DNA from: Rhodomicrobium sp. R_RK_3
GTDB taxonomy: Bacteria > Pseudomonadota > Alphaproteobacteria > Rhizobiales > Rhodomicrobiaceae
DNA: 64,000 bases
Reading direction: 5' to 3'
Assembly: GCF_002198715.1 (NCBI RefSeq)
Contig: NZ_MWLK01000030.1
Span: 252,112-316,111 of the forward strand
Shown here: positions 25,800-34,261 of the stretch, one piece after another
Layout: each line of letters starts with the position of its first letter
Position numbering within the stretch: position 1 is the stretch's first letter
Notes under the pieces: model-generated
Databases searched by the model: none
The model's input: the letters and a program-made list of their open reading frames with translations, nothing else
Told to the model about the DNA's origin: nothing
Made by a program: the position numbers and the translations under genes

Positions 25800-26030
25800 T
25801 TAGGAAGACTTCTTCATCCGTACTCCTGGTTGATCACCATTCGTGAATTCAACACCGGCCTTTTCCAGCGCATTCCGGATGGCCTCCAAAGTGCGCGGCT
25901 TCAACTCTTCACCGTTTTCAAGTCGTGCCAGTGTGTTCGTCGAGACGTTTGACATGGTGGCTACATCGCGGACGCTCAATCTTAATGCAGCGCGCGCCAT
26001 ACGATATTGCTCGGAGGTAATTATCGCCAT
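25800..26030 (-). CDS. Small XRE-family transcriptional regulator
   Basis: 76 residues from ATG 26030; an upstream in-frame ATG exists at 26054. Residues 5-60 are a textbook XRE helix-turn-helix (LRLSVRDVATMSNVSTNTLA and RLENGEELKPRTLEAIRNAL). The tail, GVEFTNGDQPGVRMKK, is typical of short alphaproteobacterial regulators of this group. It lies between ago and the relaxase region and has no clear partner. It may regulate ICE functions or its own promoter. Confidence 0.8.
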   Translation of the reverse strand: MAIITSEQYRMARAALRLSVRDVATMSNVSTNTLARLENGEELKPRTLEAIRNALEKAGVEFTNGDQPGVRMKKSS

Positions 26031-26199
26031 GGTGTATCGAAATCGAGTTGACATGTCGAATTAAGCGCAGCATGATCAAGCTGCAGTATCGATTTCGCTA
26101 CCGTATGGCAGAATCGGTTTGCTGCAAACGAAAACGGCCCGACGAGGTGCTGGTAACACCATCGCCGGACCTGACCAGCAACCTGTTGAAGAGGTAAGC

Positions 26200-26454
26200 A
26201 TGGCTGAGAATGAGAATACCCCGCCCAATGGCGAGGGCAATATACGCGTGGAAATCGTCACGCTGATATACGAAATCCAGATCCTGTTCGAGACCGTCGT
26301 GATGGCGCTCGAGAGTCTTAAGGTTCTGCCTGAGGCAAAGTCGATCGCCGAGCAGCTCGGCGTCATCCAGAAGCTCGCATCCCAGGCAGGAGAAGCACTG
26401 GAGACACTGGGCAACGCCATCCAACGGGTCTTCCAGCCGCGCCCAGCGAACTGA
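26200..26454 (+). CDS. Small hypothetical protein
   Basis: 84 residues from ATG 26200 with the good ribosome binding site GAGGTAAG. After a polar N-terminus the protein is amphipathic helical (VEIVTLIYEIQILFETVVMA, then KSIAEQLGVIQKLASQAGEA), suggesting a helical hairpin or a partner-binding bundle. It sits convergent to the relaxase gene 100 bases away. No family is recognised. Good coding quality and a ribosome binding site make it likely real. Confidence 0.55.
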   Translation: MAENENTPPNGEGNIRVEIVTLIYEIQILFETVVMALESLKVLPEAKSIAEQLGVIQKLASQAGEALETLGNAIQRVFQPRPAN

Positions 26455-26553
26455 GGCGATCCCCGAGACATGGCGGCGTTCGCCGCCATGTCCACAGATC
26501 GGCCGTCACGCAGGACGGTTCTTGGCCGCGATATGCGCTACTCCACACCTCCA

Positions 26554-28296
26554 TCATGCACGTCCTGGAAGTCCACGTCCGCGGTCGAGAGACCAGCTCA
26601 CCCGGCTCGGCGTCGTGATGCCTGTAACCGGACGACCGCGGAATGGCTCCAGCGATGGCCGCCATGGCGCGAGCGTGAATGCATCCACTTGGCGAATGAT
26701 CGCCAGCCGCCCGGTTGGCGTCGAGACCGATCTCTCGTAAGTACCGGAGATCCGTGCTCCAGGCTCTGGCGGAAGGTAGGCTGCCTTCAGCTCTCGGGCC
26801 AGCGCGCCAGCCAGACGCTGGGTTTCGCGTTGGCGCAAGACTGCGATCAGTTGCGGCTTGATCTCAAGCTCGCCTGCCGAGGTTCGGCGAGCGAGCCCTT
26901 TGCGGGCCAGCCAGTCGGCGCGGACGGCGAGAGCTTCTTTCAGCTCGGCTGCGAATCCGCGAGGATGATCCTCCAGGGTTTGGCGCTTCAAGAGCGCCTG
27001 ATCCAGCCAGGTCGGACCGTCATAAGCAGGAAGCTTGTTGAGCTCGACCGTCGATAGGATTTCAAGGCGCGGTGTTCCGCTCGGCTTGCCATTCAGCCGG
27101 TTGCCGACGAGCGCCACAATTATGCCTCGCGACGGCACCTCGGAGGGGGTGAGGCGGCCGAGCTCGGCATAGTGGGCGCGGCCATCGAGGGCGTCGATCA
27201 CCACCCAGCTGCGATCGGTGATTTCATCGACCATGCCCACGCCGGCGACTTTGCCGATGACCGGCGCCTTGCGGGTGCCGCGCTCGAAGACGGCAAGGTC
27301 GGCGGCGGCGCGTTCGATGCCCGCTTCGCGCAGCGCGCGCTGCATCATCTTGAAGGTGTCAGCACGCTCACCGAGCGCACGCAGTTTCGGCTCGAGCGCT
27401 GGATCGAGACGCCAGACGCCCGGCTGCAGCTCGGAAGCAAGGCCAAGCCGGCCGAGCGTCTGCAGGCGGCCGATCTGCAGGCTCTGCTGCTGCGGATCGG
27501 AGGCATGCATGGCTGTGACAGTGAGAATGTCATCCACCGCCCGTCCGACGATCTTGCGGTCAAGACGCGTCAAGCGCTCCTGGTCGACCTCCTTGGTCAA
27601 TTTCCGCAGGCGCTCAATTTCAGTCTCGGGACCAAGCTCAAGGGTGACCAGTGCCTGGGCCCGCGCACGGATGCCGTAGGCGATATAGTCGCGCGCCATC
27701 ACCAGCTCCCGGCCGTTTTGATCGCGGCCCCGGATCACGAGATGGGTGTGGGGATGCCCGGTGTTGAAGTGGTCGACCGCAACCCAGTCGAGGCGGGCAT
27801 CGAGATCATGCTCCATCTGCGCAACCAGATCGCGGATGAACGGCTTCAGATCGGCGATGCGATCGCTATCCTCGGGGGCGATGATGAAGCGGAATTGGTG
27901 CGGGTCGTTCTCGGAGCGGCGGAGGAACGCCGCCGCGTCGGCAGGGTCATCGCCAGCCGTGTAGAGCTCTCCGGCCTCGCCGTCGCGTGTGACGCCATCG
28001 CGCAGGATGTAGTGGAGATGCGCACGAGCGGTACCGAGATCGCCAGCTTTGATGACCGCATAGCGCGCCTTCACGATGACACGGCGGCCGCTCGGATTAA
28101 TCAATCCATTTGCGGCGCGCAGCCCAGCGCCGGTGCCACGGCGTATGCTGCCCGGCTTGAGGTGGCCGTAGTGGCGCAAGGCGCGTGCGCCGGTGCGCCC
28201 GGCAACGCGAAGCGCTTTGGTACTGTGGCTTTGCAGACGGCCGCGGCCGGCATCGCCAATCCGGCCGAGCTTGAGTTCAAGGTCGTCGTCCGCCAT
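26554..28296 (-). CDS. rlxS: ICE relaxase, RlxS type (DUF3363)
   Basis: 580 residues from ATG 28296 (MADDDLELKLGR). The N-terminal part carries the relaxase metal-binding motif at about 176-190 (DHFNTGHPHTHLVIRG) and the upstream catalytic-region segment ARAHLHYILRDGV. The C-terminal half is the DUF3363 domain (GRAHYAELG, RGIIVALVGNRLNGKPSG), ending in a basic tail. RlxS relaxases nick oriT and pilot the single strand during transfer of alphaproteobacterial ICEs such as those of Mesorhizobium. It pairs functionally with TraG and Trb encoded 31 kb away. The oriT itself is not recognised. Confidence 0.85.
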   Translation of the reverse strand: MADDDLELKLGRIGDAGRGRLQSHSTKALRVAGRTGARALRHYGHLKPGSIRRGTGAGLRAANGLINPSGRRVIVKARYAVIKAGDLGTARAHLHYILRDGVTRDGEAGELYTAGDDPADAAAFLRRSENDPHQFRFIIAPEDSDRIADLKPFIRDLVAQMEHDLDARLDWVAVDHFNTGHPHTHLVIRGRDQNGRELVMARDYIAYGIRARAQALVTLELGPETEIERLRKLTKEVDQERLTRLDRKIVGRAVDDILTVTAMHASDPQQQSLQIGRLQTLGRLGLASELQPGVWRLDPALEPKLRALGERADTFKMMQRALREAGIERAAADLAVFERGTRKAPVIGKVAGVGMVDEITDRSWVVIDALDGRAHYAELGRLTPSEVPSRGIIVALVGNRLNGKPSGTPRLEILSTVELNKLPAYDGPTWLDQALLKRQTLEDHPRGFAAELKEALAVRADWLARKGLARRTSAGELEIKPQLIAVLRQRETQRLAGALARELKAAYLPPEPGARISGTYERSVSTPTGRLAIIRQVDAFTLAPWRPSLEPFRGRPVTGITTPSRVSWSLDRGRGLPGRA

Positions 28297-28585
28297 TGGT
28301 GCAGCTCCCATCGCCGGTGAATGGGCCGACGTGGCTATAGGCGCCGAGACGTCAAGATGGAGTCGTTATAGGCTTTTGATTCCAGGTGATATTCGGCAAC
28401 GATCACGCTGCCATGCGATATAGGGAGTCGCGCCAAGTCTTGAATTCTCAAGGACTTTCTCGCTGCGTGGCGCTCTGTCTTTATCTTGATCTCCCGCCAG
28501 TCCCATTTGCATTCAAAATCCTCGTCAATCGGTTGCGTTCGGCTATGCTTATTCGGTCCGTGCGTAGTGGCCGGAACTCAACGGC

Positions 28586-28876
28586 TCAACGTGCTTTTGT
28601 GTTTTCGCGGGTTGACGGTTCTTGCTGTTCTGAGGATTTGAGGATGTCATGCAATTCGTCGAGGAGATCGGAGGGGCGGATCTGGAGCGCTTCGGCGATG
28701 TCGATGAATTCGATGATGCTCAAACGCCGCTCCCCACCCTCGTATTTGGCGACAAAGGATTGCGGCTTGTCGAGGCGCTTCGCCAGCTCGGCCTGGGTCA
28801 GGCCATGGTCAGTGCGCCGCCTGAGAAGCAGCTTGCGCAGCTCGAGCTGTCGCGGCGAGCGCAAGGTGTCGCGCAT
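28586..28876 (-). CDS. XRE-family transcriptional regulator
   Basis: 96 residues. It has a clear helix-turn-helix at residues 12-70 (HGLTQAELAKRLDKPQSFVA, KYEGGERRLSIIEFIDIAEA) and a polar C-terminal tail. It is divergent from the next gene, and paired palindromes lie 39-74 bases upstream of its start, so autoregulation and control of the neighbour are probable. Regulators of this type sit next to relaxase genes in many alphaproteobacterial ICEs. Confidence 0.8.
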   Translation of the reverse strand: MRDTLRSPRQLELRKLLLRRRTDHGLTQAELAKRLDKPQSFVAKYEGGERRLSIIEFIDIAEALQIRPSDLLDELHDILKSSEQQEPSTRENTKAR

Positions 28877-28914
28877 GGGAGAGGCCAGCCTGGATGTAAA
28901 GCGGCCTCAGGAAA

Positions 28915-28950
28915 TAATCCCATTTCCGGATTATCCCATTTTAGGATAAT
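28915..28950. promoter_or_regulatory. Tandem overlapping palindromes, probable XRE operator
   Basis: Two half-overlapping inverted repeats are seen: TAATCC (28915-28920) with GGATTA (28928-28933), and ATTATCC (28930-28936) with GGATAAT (28944-28950). Each has a 7-base spacer. They lie in the divergent promoter region between the XRE gene and the gene at 29008. The regular 7-base spacing over about 36 bases fits two dimers binding cooperatively. Confidence 0.5.
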
Positions 28951-29007
28951 TCGATAAGGGAGCTTAATCCGCGCCACCTGTCTGACCGGCGCGAACGGAG
29001 GAAGCGC

Positions 29008-29436
29008 ATGGGCAAGACAATGACGCTGTGCGCCTATATTGAGCGTGCAGAGGGGACGGACGGTTCGGATGGATATGTTGCCGGGCTGAGGAGTGCCGAC
29101 GGCGGTGAGGTCTGGCTCCAGCTCTTGCTGCCAGCAGACGCTGTCGAGTGCTCGGTCCTGAAAGGCGCGCGTCTCTCGGTCATGCTGTCGCCCTGCGGCA
29201 GACTCGTCCTCGACGCCGAGGGGCTGAGCGAAGGAGCCCTTGAGGTCGTCAGTGCGGATGCGCCTTTGCGGGATTTGACTCTGGAGAAGCTGGTGCGCCT
29301 GTGCCTGGAGCCCGCGCTCCTGAAGGGTGAAGACGACCTGCCAAGGGACCTTGATGCCCTTTATGATCAGTTGCAGCGGGCCTTGCAGCTTGTCAACGAG
29401 ACTCGCAGCGGGCTGACCCGGCCAGCGCAATCTTGA
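29008..29436 (+). CDS. Hypothetical ICE protein
   Basis: 142 residues from ATG 29008 with AGGAAG upstream. The first half is beta-rich and the second half helical (TLEKLVRLCLEPALL, DALYDQLQRALQLV). No signal peptide, membrane segment or known domain is seen. Its promoter region holds the XRE palindromes, so it is probably controlled by the divergent regulator. Confidence 0.6.
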   Translation: MGKTMTLCAYIERAEGTDGSDGYVAGLRSADGGEVWLQLLLPADAVECSVLKGARLSVMLSPCGRLVLDAEGLSEGALEVVSADAPLRDLTLEKLVRLCLEPALLKGEDDLPRDLDALYDQLQRALQLVNETRSGLTRPAQS

Positions 29437-29504
29437 TCCCGCTGGAAGTGGCGCGAAGCTGAGCCTTGACAATGCTTCGGGCTGCCTTCACAGAAGGACG
29501 GGCA

Positions 29505-30098
29505 CTATCGGCGTCGGCAGGCAGGACCTACACCATGGCGTCGCCGGCTCGTCACGGTCCGTCCGCCGAGCCCTTCGCAGCGGAAGCTCTTGTCCTCTGT
29601 GTGAATAAGCGCAATCAGCGCTTGCCGAAGAGGGGATAATGACGCGAATGGTGCTCGATAATGTCGAGTAGGCCGCGCGCGAAGGCTTGGTCGTCGGCCA
29701 CGAGCATTTGGAAAATTCTCGATGCAGATAGTGCTGTCATCAGCCGTGTCGAAAGGCTCGCCGCGCCGCGCCGCGCGTCGTTGAAAGCGTCGAGGTTGGC
29801 CGCTCCAAGGCTCGTAGTCGAACCGCTCGCGCCATTTCAGCGCGGCGGGCATCTCATCAATGAAGTGCTCCGGTCCGCTCCTGAAGATCAGCATGCCATA
29901 GCCAAGGCTGTCGAGTGCCGCGATCGCTGTGGCATGGTCTTGGCGGCGTGCGAAGAGATTCACGGTGCTGTTGCGCAGGAGCGGCCAGTCGGCACGATTG
30001 TGCGTTTCGAGAAAGAACATGGCCTTCACAACTGGGTTGACCAGGAAATGACCCTCTTGGAAGTTTCTTTCACGAAGTTGCTCGGGCAATTTCAGCTC
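29505..30098 (-). pseudogene. Barstar-like (barnase inhibitor) gene with several frameshifts
   Basis: Read in a single frame the protein is scrambled, but combining frames gives a continuous sequence: NFQEGHFLVNPVVKAMFF, FDYEPWSG, then in another frame ANLDAFNDARRG, back to FDTADDSTICIENF, then QMLVADDQAFARGLLD and IIEHHSRHYPLFGKR, and back to LIALIHTEDKSFRCEGLGG. The WSGANLDAFNDA core resembles barstar-family inhibitors. At least four shifts are needed between about 29830 and 29620, and no good start codon is left. It is either a decayed gene or a poorly sequenced spot. Confidence 0.55.
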
Positions 30099-30324
30099 TG
30101 ACCTGTGGGTCCGGGACCTTTGCCGACGCTGTCGCCCATAGCAAGGGGCAGAGACGATGGTTCACGTCCGCCTCGGCGATGTCGATCGCCTGGTGCCGAT
30201 CGGCCGTGTCGAACTGCGCGAGACATCGGAAGGCGTTTCGTCGCCGCCTCCACGTTTCACGAAGTCAGGGCAACATGCCGACAAATGAATGCGGGAGGCA
30301 AAGCCTCCCGCAAAAAGCGGTCTG

Positions 30325-30687
30325 TCAATATTCGCTCGGCAGCAGGATGGTGTTGTCGGTGAGGTAGAGTTGGATCCGGTCTAGCGGAAAATCCGTGTAT
30401 TCGATCTGCTTACGGAACACCGGATTGCCGTTGCCATCCTCGCAGGTGAGAAGGGCGGCGCGGTCCTTGCTGACCTCAAGCGTCCAGAGCTGGAACGGCT
30501 CGCCGGCAACCGCTCGGTTTGCCTTCTGGGCGAGGACGATTTCGTCGAGGAGCCAGTAGGCTCCGCCCTGCTCGGCGACGTATTGCGCGCCGTCGGTATA
30601 GAGGATGTGGCGGACCAGGCCGTGGCGATACCAGGTTTCGGAGCCGGTGAACTGCCGCAGATCGGCGGGGGTGAGCGTCTTCTCCAT
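30325..30687 (-). CDS. DUF6876 family protein
   Basis: 120 residues from ATG 30687; the open frame extends upstream through a GC-rich hairpin-bearing leader that is unlikely to be coding. The sequence contains LRQFTGSETWYRHGLVRHIL, AYWLLDEIV and FQLWTLEVS, the pattern of the small DUF6876 family found on alphaproteobacterial ICEs and plasmids. The function is unknown. The gene is on the same strand as the broken barstar-like gene. Confidence 0.7.
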   Translation of the reverse strand: MEKTLTPADLRQFTGSETWYRHGLVRHILYTDGAQYVAEQGGAYWLLDEIVLAQKANRAVAGEPFQLWTLEVSKDRAALLTCEDGNGNPVFRKQIEYTDFPLDRIQLYLTDNTILLPSEY

Positions 30688-31328
30688 AGGGTGGTCCTTT
30701 CCCGGGCTGGCGGGCCGCCGGGGTGGCGGCCTCGATGCCGGATCGCCCGAGCCCTGCGGATGAGCGGGCGCGTCAACAGGCCGAAGGCCCGAAGCCGTAA
30801 TGGAGGGTCCCTTCAGGGAGGCGGCCGTTCGGTGTTGAGGCACACGCGTGCAGGCTCAGAAACGGCATGGGAGAGGCCGCTTCCGGCTGGCCCGCCAGCC
30901 TGGGAAAGGTGGCTGAGGGCAAAGACGCCGCCCCTGGCTTAATGCGGGCGGTTTGGCGATGCGGCATTGCAGTATGCCGTCACGCTGCCATGACGGTAGA
31001 GCCGCTCCTTCACCGGCGCGAGAACGGCCTTTTTCAGGCGCGCTTTGGATGCAACTCATAGGTCCTGATTGAGATCAGCGGCTCGTGATGGACAACGTTG
31101 CCGGGACGCAATGCGATCCATATCGAAAATGTCGAGCTCTTGGCCGCATCGGCGTTCGATCGCTTCCCGCGATCGGGTAGTGTCCCAATTTCAATTCGGC
31201 TACCGCCCCGCTAATCTTCTCAGGTCACGTCCCAACAGGGATTGGGACAGAGCCGACCGTGCTTCTTAAATCCGGTCCAACCATTGAGATTGGCAAACCT
31301 CTATGCTTCCATCTTCCCTTAAACATGA
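30688..31328. other. Intergenic region with GC hairpins
   Basis: No gene is seen in 640 bases. The leader of the DUF6876 gene contains a hairpin with stem GGCCGCC/GGCGGCC (30713-30731). A further perfect hairpin GGCTGGC/GCCAGCC is at 30885-30900. Near 31183-31250 there is a 9-bp inverted repeat, TGTCCCAAT...ATTGGGACA, about 50 bases apart, which could be the ends of a lost insertion. Confidence 0.35.
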
Positions 31329-32410
31329 ATGAAGTTGGCGATGCCCAGAGCCGTAATTGTTGGCGGGACCGGACAGATCGGCCTTGCAACGGCCTGTCGT
31401 CTGCTTGGTGAAGCCTGGGACGTGACTATTGTAAGCCGCCACGCGACAGCTCTGCCGGACGGCTGTCGCCACACTGAAGCCCTGCGCGCGACGCTGAGAC
31501 GTTACGCGCCGCGATCGGCTCGGATACCGACCTCCTGCTATCCTCCGTGGCCTTCGACGCGGCTGATGCGGAATGCCTCGCTCGGGCCGGGCGTACCGCG
31601 GGCCGTATCGTGGCGATCTCAAGTGCGGGCGTCTATCGTGACGAGGAGGGCAGAACTTTGGGTGAGGCGTCTGCATGCGGCTTTCCGGCATTCCCCGTAC
31701 CGTTGACCGAGGCAAGCCCGACCGTCGCTCCAGGGCCGAAGACCTATGCGACCCGCAAGATTGCGATGGAGCAGGCGCTTCTGGACGGCGCGTCGTGCCC
31801 GGTGACCATCCTGCGGCCCTGCGCCGTACATGGCAGAAAGCAAGAGCGCGCGGGAATGGTGGTTCGTGAAGCGGTTTGCGCGGCGACAAACAGGATGAGA
31901 GAGCACCCAGATTGTCGCGCTATAGCGGTTACTGGATGGCAGGTCGGCAATCCCCTTGGCCTACCGTGGTCAAAGCCGCTTTCAGACCACGTCCGTCGCC
32001 GCTATCGCCAATGCCGTTCTGCGAGCGCAAGCCGGAGATCTGCCGGCAGTCGCCAACGTTTCTGACGCCGACAGCCCGACCGTTGCCGAAATCGGGCATG
32101 CAATCATGGACGTCATGGATGTTCGGGCTGAGCTTATCCGCTTGCCCGATTCCTCGACCTACCCGCCGGAATTGGGTCGAACACCGTGGTCGATTCCCCG
32201 GCCCATGGTGTGCTCGGCTGCGGCGGCCGCAGAATCGACTTATGCGCAGTCCGTCAAACCGGCGGTTGTCTGCTTCTCGACGTCGTTCGGAGCGAGAATT
32301 GGTGCGAGCGCCTACCGCAACTCGCAGCATATCCCGGAGATCTGTTCGACTACCAAGCCGAAGAGCGCGCGTTGCAGTTGCCGGGGGCAGCATCGCTGGC
32401 TGTTTGATGG
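31329..32410 (+). pseudogene. NAD-dependent epimerase/dehydratase family gene, broken
   Basis: Starts with the nucleotide-binding loop of a Rossmann fold, AVIVGGTGQIGLATA, then needs a frameshift near 31500 to reach LLSSVAFDAADAECL and ISSAGVYRDEEGRTLGEAS. A second shift near 31848 leads to AREWWFVKR. A 54-base insertion with stops (31871-31930) interrupts this before RLLDGRSAIPLAYRGQSRF. A third shift near 32273 leads to LLDVVRSENWCERLPQLAA. Without the lesions it would be an intact short-chain/extended SDR of about 350 residues. Not functional as read. Confidence 0.75.
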
Positions 32411-32499
32411 CGCTGCGGGGTTGCTTCGAGACACAGCGGTCGTCTCGCTGTGGAGCCGCGGCGGCCGCTGTAGCCGCCAACCCCTGAAGGGACAGCTCC

Positions 32500-32620
32500 A
32501 TGCGATTTCCGTTACGGTGCTTGACGCTGGAAGAAATGGATCGCGCCGCCACTGTTCACCGCGCCTCGTTCGACGACCAGCATCCCTGGCTCGCAGGTCT
32601 CCACACGCCTGAGGAAGACC
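32500..32620 (+). pseudogene. GNAT acetyltransferase N-terminal fragment
   Basis: The reading frame begins MRFPLRCLTLEEMDRAATVH and WLAGLHTPEEDR, the usual N-terminus of a small GNAT acetyltransferase. After about base 32620 the similarity is lost at the join to an IS66-type transposase scrap. It sits just after the broken epimerase, so the two may once have formed one operon. Confidence 0.5.
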
Positions 32621-32677
32621 GTAAGCGCTTTCCCGCCCCCACCTTCCACCGCCTGCTTTTCCGCGCGATGATCGGTC

Positions 32678-32870
32678 ATGAGCCGAGAGCGACTTAACGA
32701 CAACCGTAAGGTCGACCGTCTGGTCGACCCGAAGCCCTATAGCCCGCGCCGGATCGAGGTGATCACGGGGGCGGACACGCGCCGCCGGTCGAGCGAGGAG
32801 ACGAAGGCGCGGATCGTGGCGGAGAGCTTTGCCGAGGGCGCGGTGGTTGCGCAGGTGGCGCGCCGACGGG
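32678..32870 (+). mobile_element. IS66-family tnpA (orfA) N-terminal fragment
   Basis: Encodes RRIEVITGADTRRRSSEETK and ARIVAESFAEGAVVAQVARR, the helix-turn-helix start of IS66-family TnpA. It breaks off at about 32870, where the sequence continues as an IS21-type transposase. No inverted repeats were recognised. Confidence 0.65.
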
Positions 32871-32874
32871 GGCG

Positions 32875-33100
32875 AGACGCGGGTGAAGGATTTCGTTCGC
32901 GGCCTCGGACGACGCCTGCGCCGGAACCGGTGGTGCGTTTCGAGACCGTGCCGGGCCGGCAGATGCAGGCCGACTGGGCGACGGTGGGGCGCGGCGCGGG
33001 CAGGCTGTGCGTGTTCGCGACGACGCTGGGCTGGAGCCGTGCGGCTTACGTGGAGTTCTGCTCCGACGAGCGGATCGAGACTTTGGTTCGCTGTGCTGCC
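32875..33100 (+). mobile_element. IS21-family istA internal fragment
   Basis: Contains VKDFVRGL in one frame and then, after a shift, PAPEPVVRFETVPGRQMQAD and TLGWSRAAYVEFCSDERIET, the central catalytic region of an IS21 IstA transposase (DDE/integrase core start). Both ends are lost. It is joined directly to an IS66 scrap on the left. Confidence 0.65.
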
Positions 33101-33346
33101 GGCTCCTCAGACGAAGGCGTTTTCGCCAACATCGGCGCACCGCTACCCGAAAAACTGCCTCTCCTTCAGAAGGGCGGAGGTGCGATGGATGAGTTCGGTG
33201 AAGATCTCACTTTCGAGGTGACGACACACTTTTTCGGCAGGCGGCTTGATGACTTCGAGGGGATACCGTTGCAGATGACCCAGTTCAGAAAACCACCCGC
33301 CACAGGGCGCAGCTTTTTCGGAAAACGCCTCGGGCGCGGGTAAGCA
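33101..33346. other. Unassigned scrap between IS21 fragment and immunity genes
   Basis: No complete gene. A minus-strand frame (LQRYPLEVIKPPAEKVC, then SEIFTELIHRTSALLKER) is protein-like but matches no family I recognise. It may be part of another insertion element. Confidence 0.25.
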
Positions 33347-33358
33347 TGAGAGCACCCG

Positions 33359-33820
33359 CTAACTGTCAGTCAGCACGGTGCGCAGCTTGATGAGCTTGGG
33401 AGCGATCTGGGGAGACTGATCAGCCAGCTCGTTGATGAGATTCAGAACGGCGCGCCTGACATCGGGCGGCGCTGTCTTCAGAAGCCTCGTAAGATGGCTG
33501 CAGGCCTTGTCGTTGTTGAACACTCGAGAATAGAGAGTGGCCAACCATTCCGGGGCCTGCTTGACGAGGGTCGGTGACTGAGCCAGCAGATGAGACAGAT
33601 ACACGCTTTGAGCGAAATGCTCGACAGTATGAATGAGCGAGAACATGGCCTCGTCATACATGCATTTGTCATCAAACAGCCCGAAGAGTAACGGAACTGC
33701 ATCCGGATCGTCCAATGCGATGATCTCGGCAAGTCCCGCGTCGAACTCGCGGACCCAGCCGGGGCTGTTCGATGTGCTAAGCGATCGCAGCCTGGCGACC
33801 GTGTCTTCCAAGGTGTTCAT
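33359..33820 (-). CDS. Imm30 family immunity protein
   Basis: 153 residues from ATG 33820. The pattern EFDAGLAEI, DAVPLLFGLFDD, MFSLIHTVEHF and APEWLATLYSRVFNNDKAC is that of Imm30, a helical immunity family for polymorphic (contact-dependent or secreted) toxins. No cognate toxin gene is seen nearby. It opens a cluster of small immunity-like genes running to 37.6 kb. The N-terminal extension of the frame (to 33895) is less likely to be translated. Confidence 0.7.
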   Translation of the reverse strand: MNTLEDTVARLRSLSTSNSPGWVREFDAGLAEIIALDDPDAVPLLFGLFDDKCMYDEAMFSLIHTVEHFAQSVYLSHLLAQSPTLVKQAPEWLATLYSRVFNNDKACSHLTRLLKTAPPDVRRAVLNLINELADQSPQIAPKLIKLRTVLTDS

Positions 33821-33916
33821 TTTTCCGTCGGCTTTACGGTGAGGTGTTGAGGATACTTGGCCTTTCTGTCCGCGGAACTGCCGCCACAAGGTCAATGATC
33901 AGCGCCGGTTCATACG

Positions 33917-34183
33917 TCAACCGACGCAGACCAACCTCCATCTACCAGACCGGGCCTCGTCAGAGGACAATACGACCGCTTCCGTTGTTGCAATGGAGCG
34001 TCGCCGATTGGAGGGATCGATCTTCTTCACCATGGGCTCGCCTTCGCAGCGTACGACCTGGCGGGTGCGTTGACCCTCCAGCAACGCGCATTCACAAATG
34101 CCAATTGCGCCAGCGTGCCCGGAGATCACACCTGTGAACAGCGTTCTGCCGTTGGCAAGCCGGAAGACCTCCTCGATCTGCAT
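33917..34183 (-). CDS. Small beta-barrel-like protein (EF-Tu domain 2 pattern)
   Basis: 88 residues from ATG 34183; an in-frame start at 34219 is also open. MQIEEVFRLANGRTLFTGVI followed by GAIGICECALLEG resembles the translation-factor beta-barrel (EF-Tu domain 2) fold found in some small immunity-associated proteins. It is on the same strand as the Imm30 gene, 96 bases upstream of it, so it could be co-transcribed. Function unknown. Confidence 0.5.
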   Translation of the reverse strand: MQIEEVFRLANGRTLFTGVISGHAGAIGICECALLEGQRTRQVVRCEGEPMVKKIDPSNRRRSIATTEAVVLSSDEARSGRWRLVCVG

Positions 34184-34261
34184 TTCAAACCTCACGGCAC
34201 CCCTCCTTTCTCGACGCACTGCGACTATTCATCACCGACCACGTCATCGGAAAATCGCAGC

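Noticed and set aside
27172-28320. 382-codon plus-strand open frame
   Set aside because: Antisense to the relaxase, which has a clear HxH motif and DUF3363 pattern.
30105-30362. Small plus-strand frames downstream of the barstar-like gene
   Set aside because: No ribosome binding site, no recognised domain, partly antisense to the DUF6876 gene.
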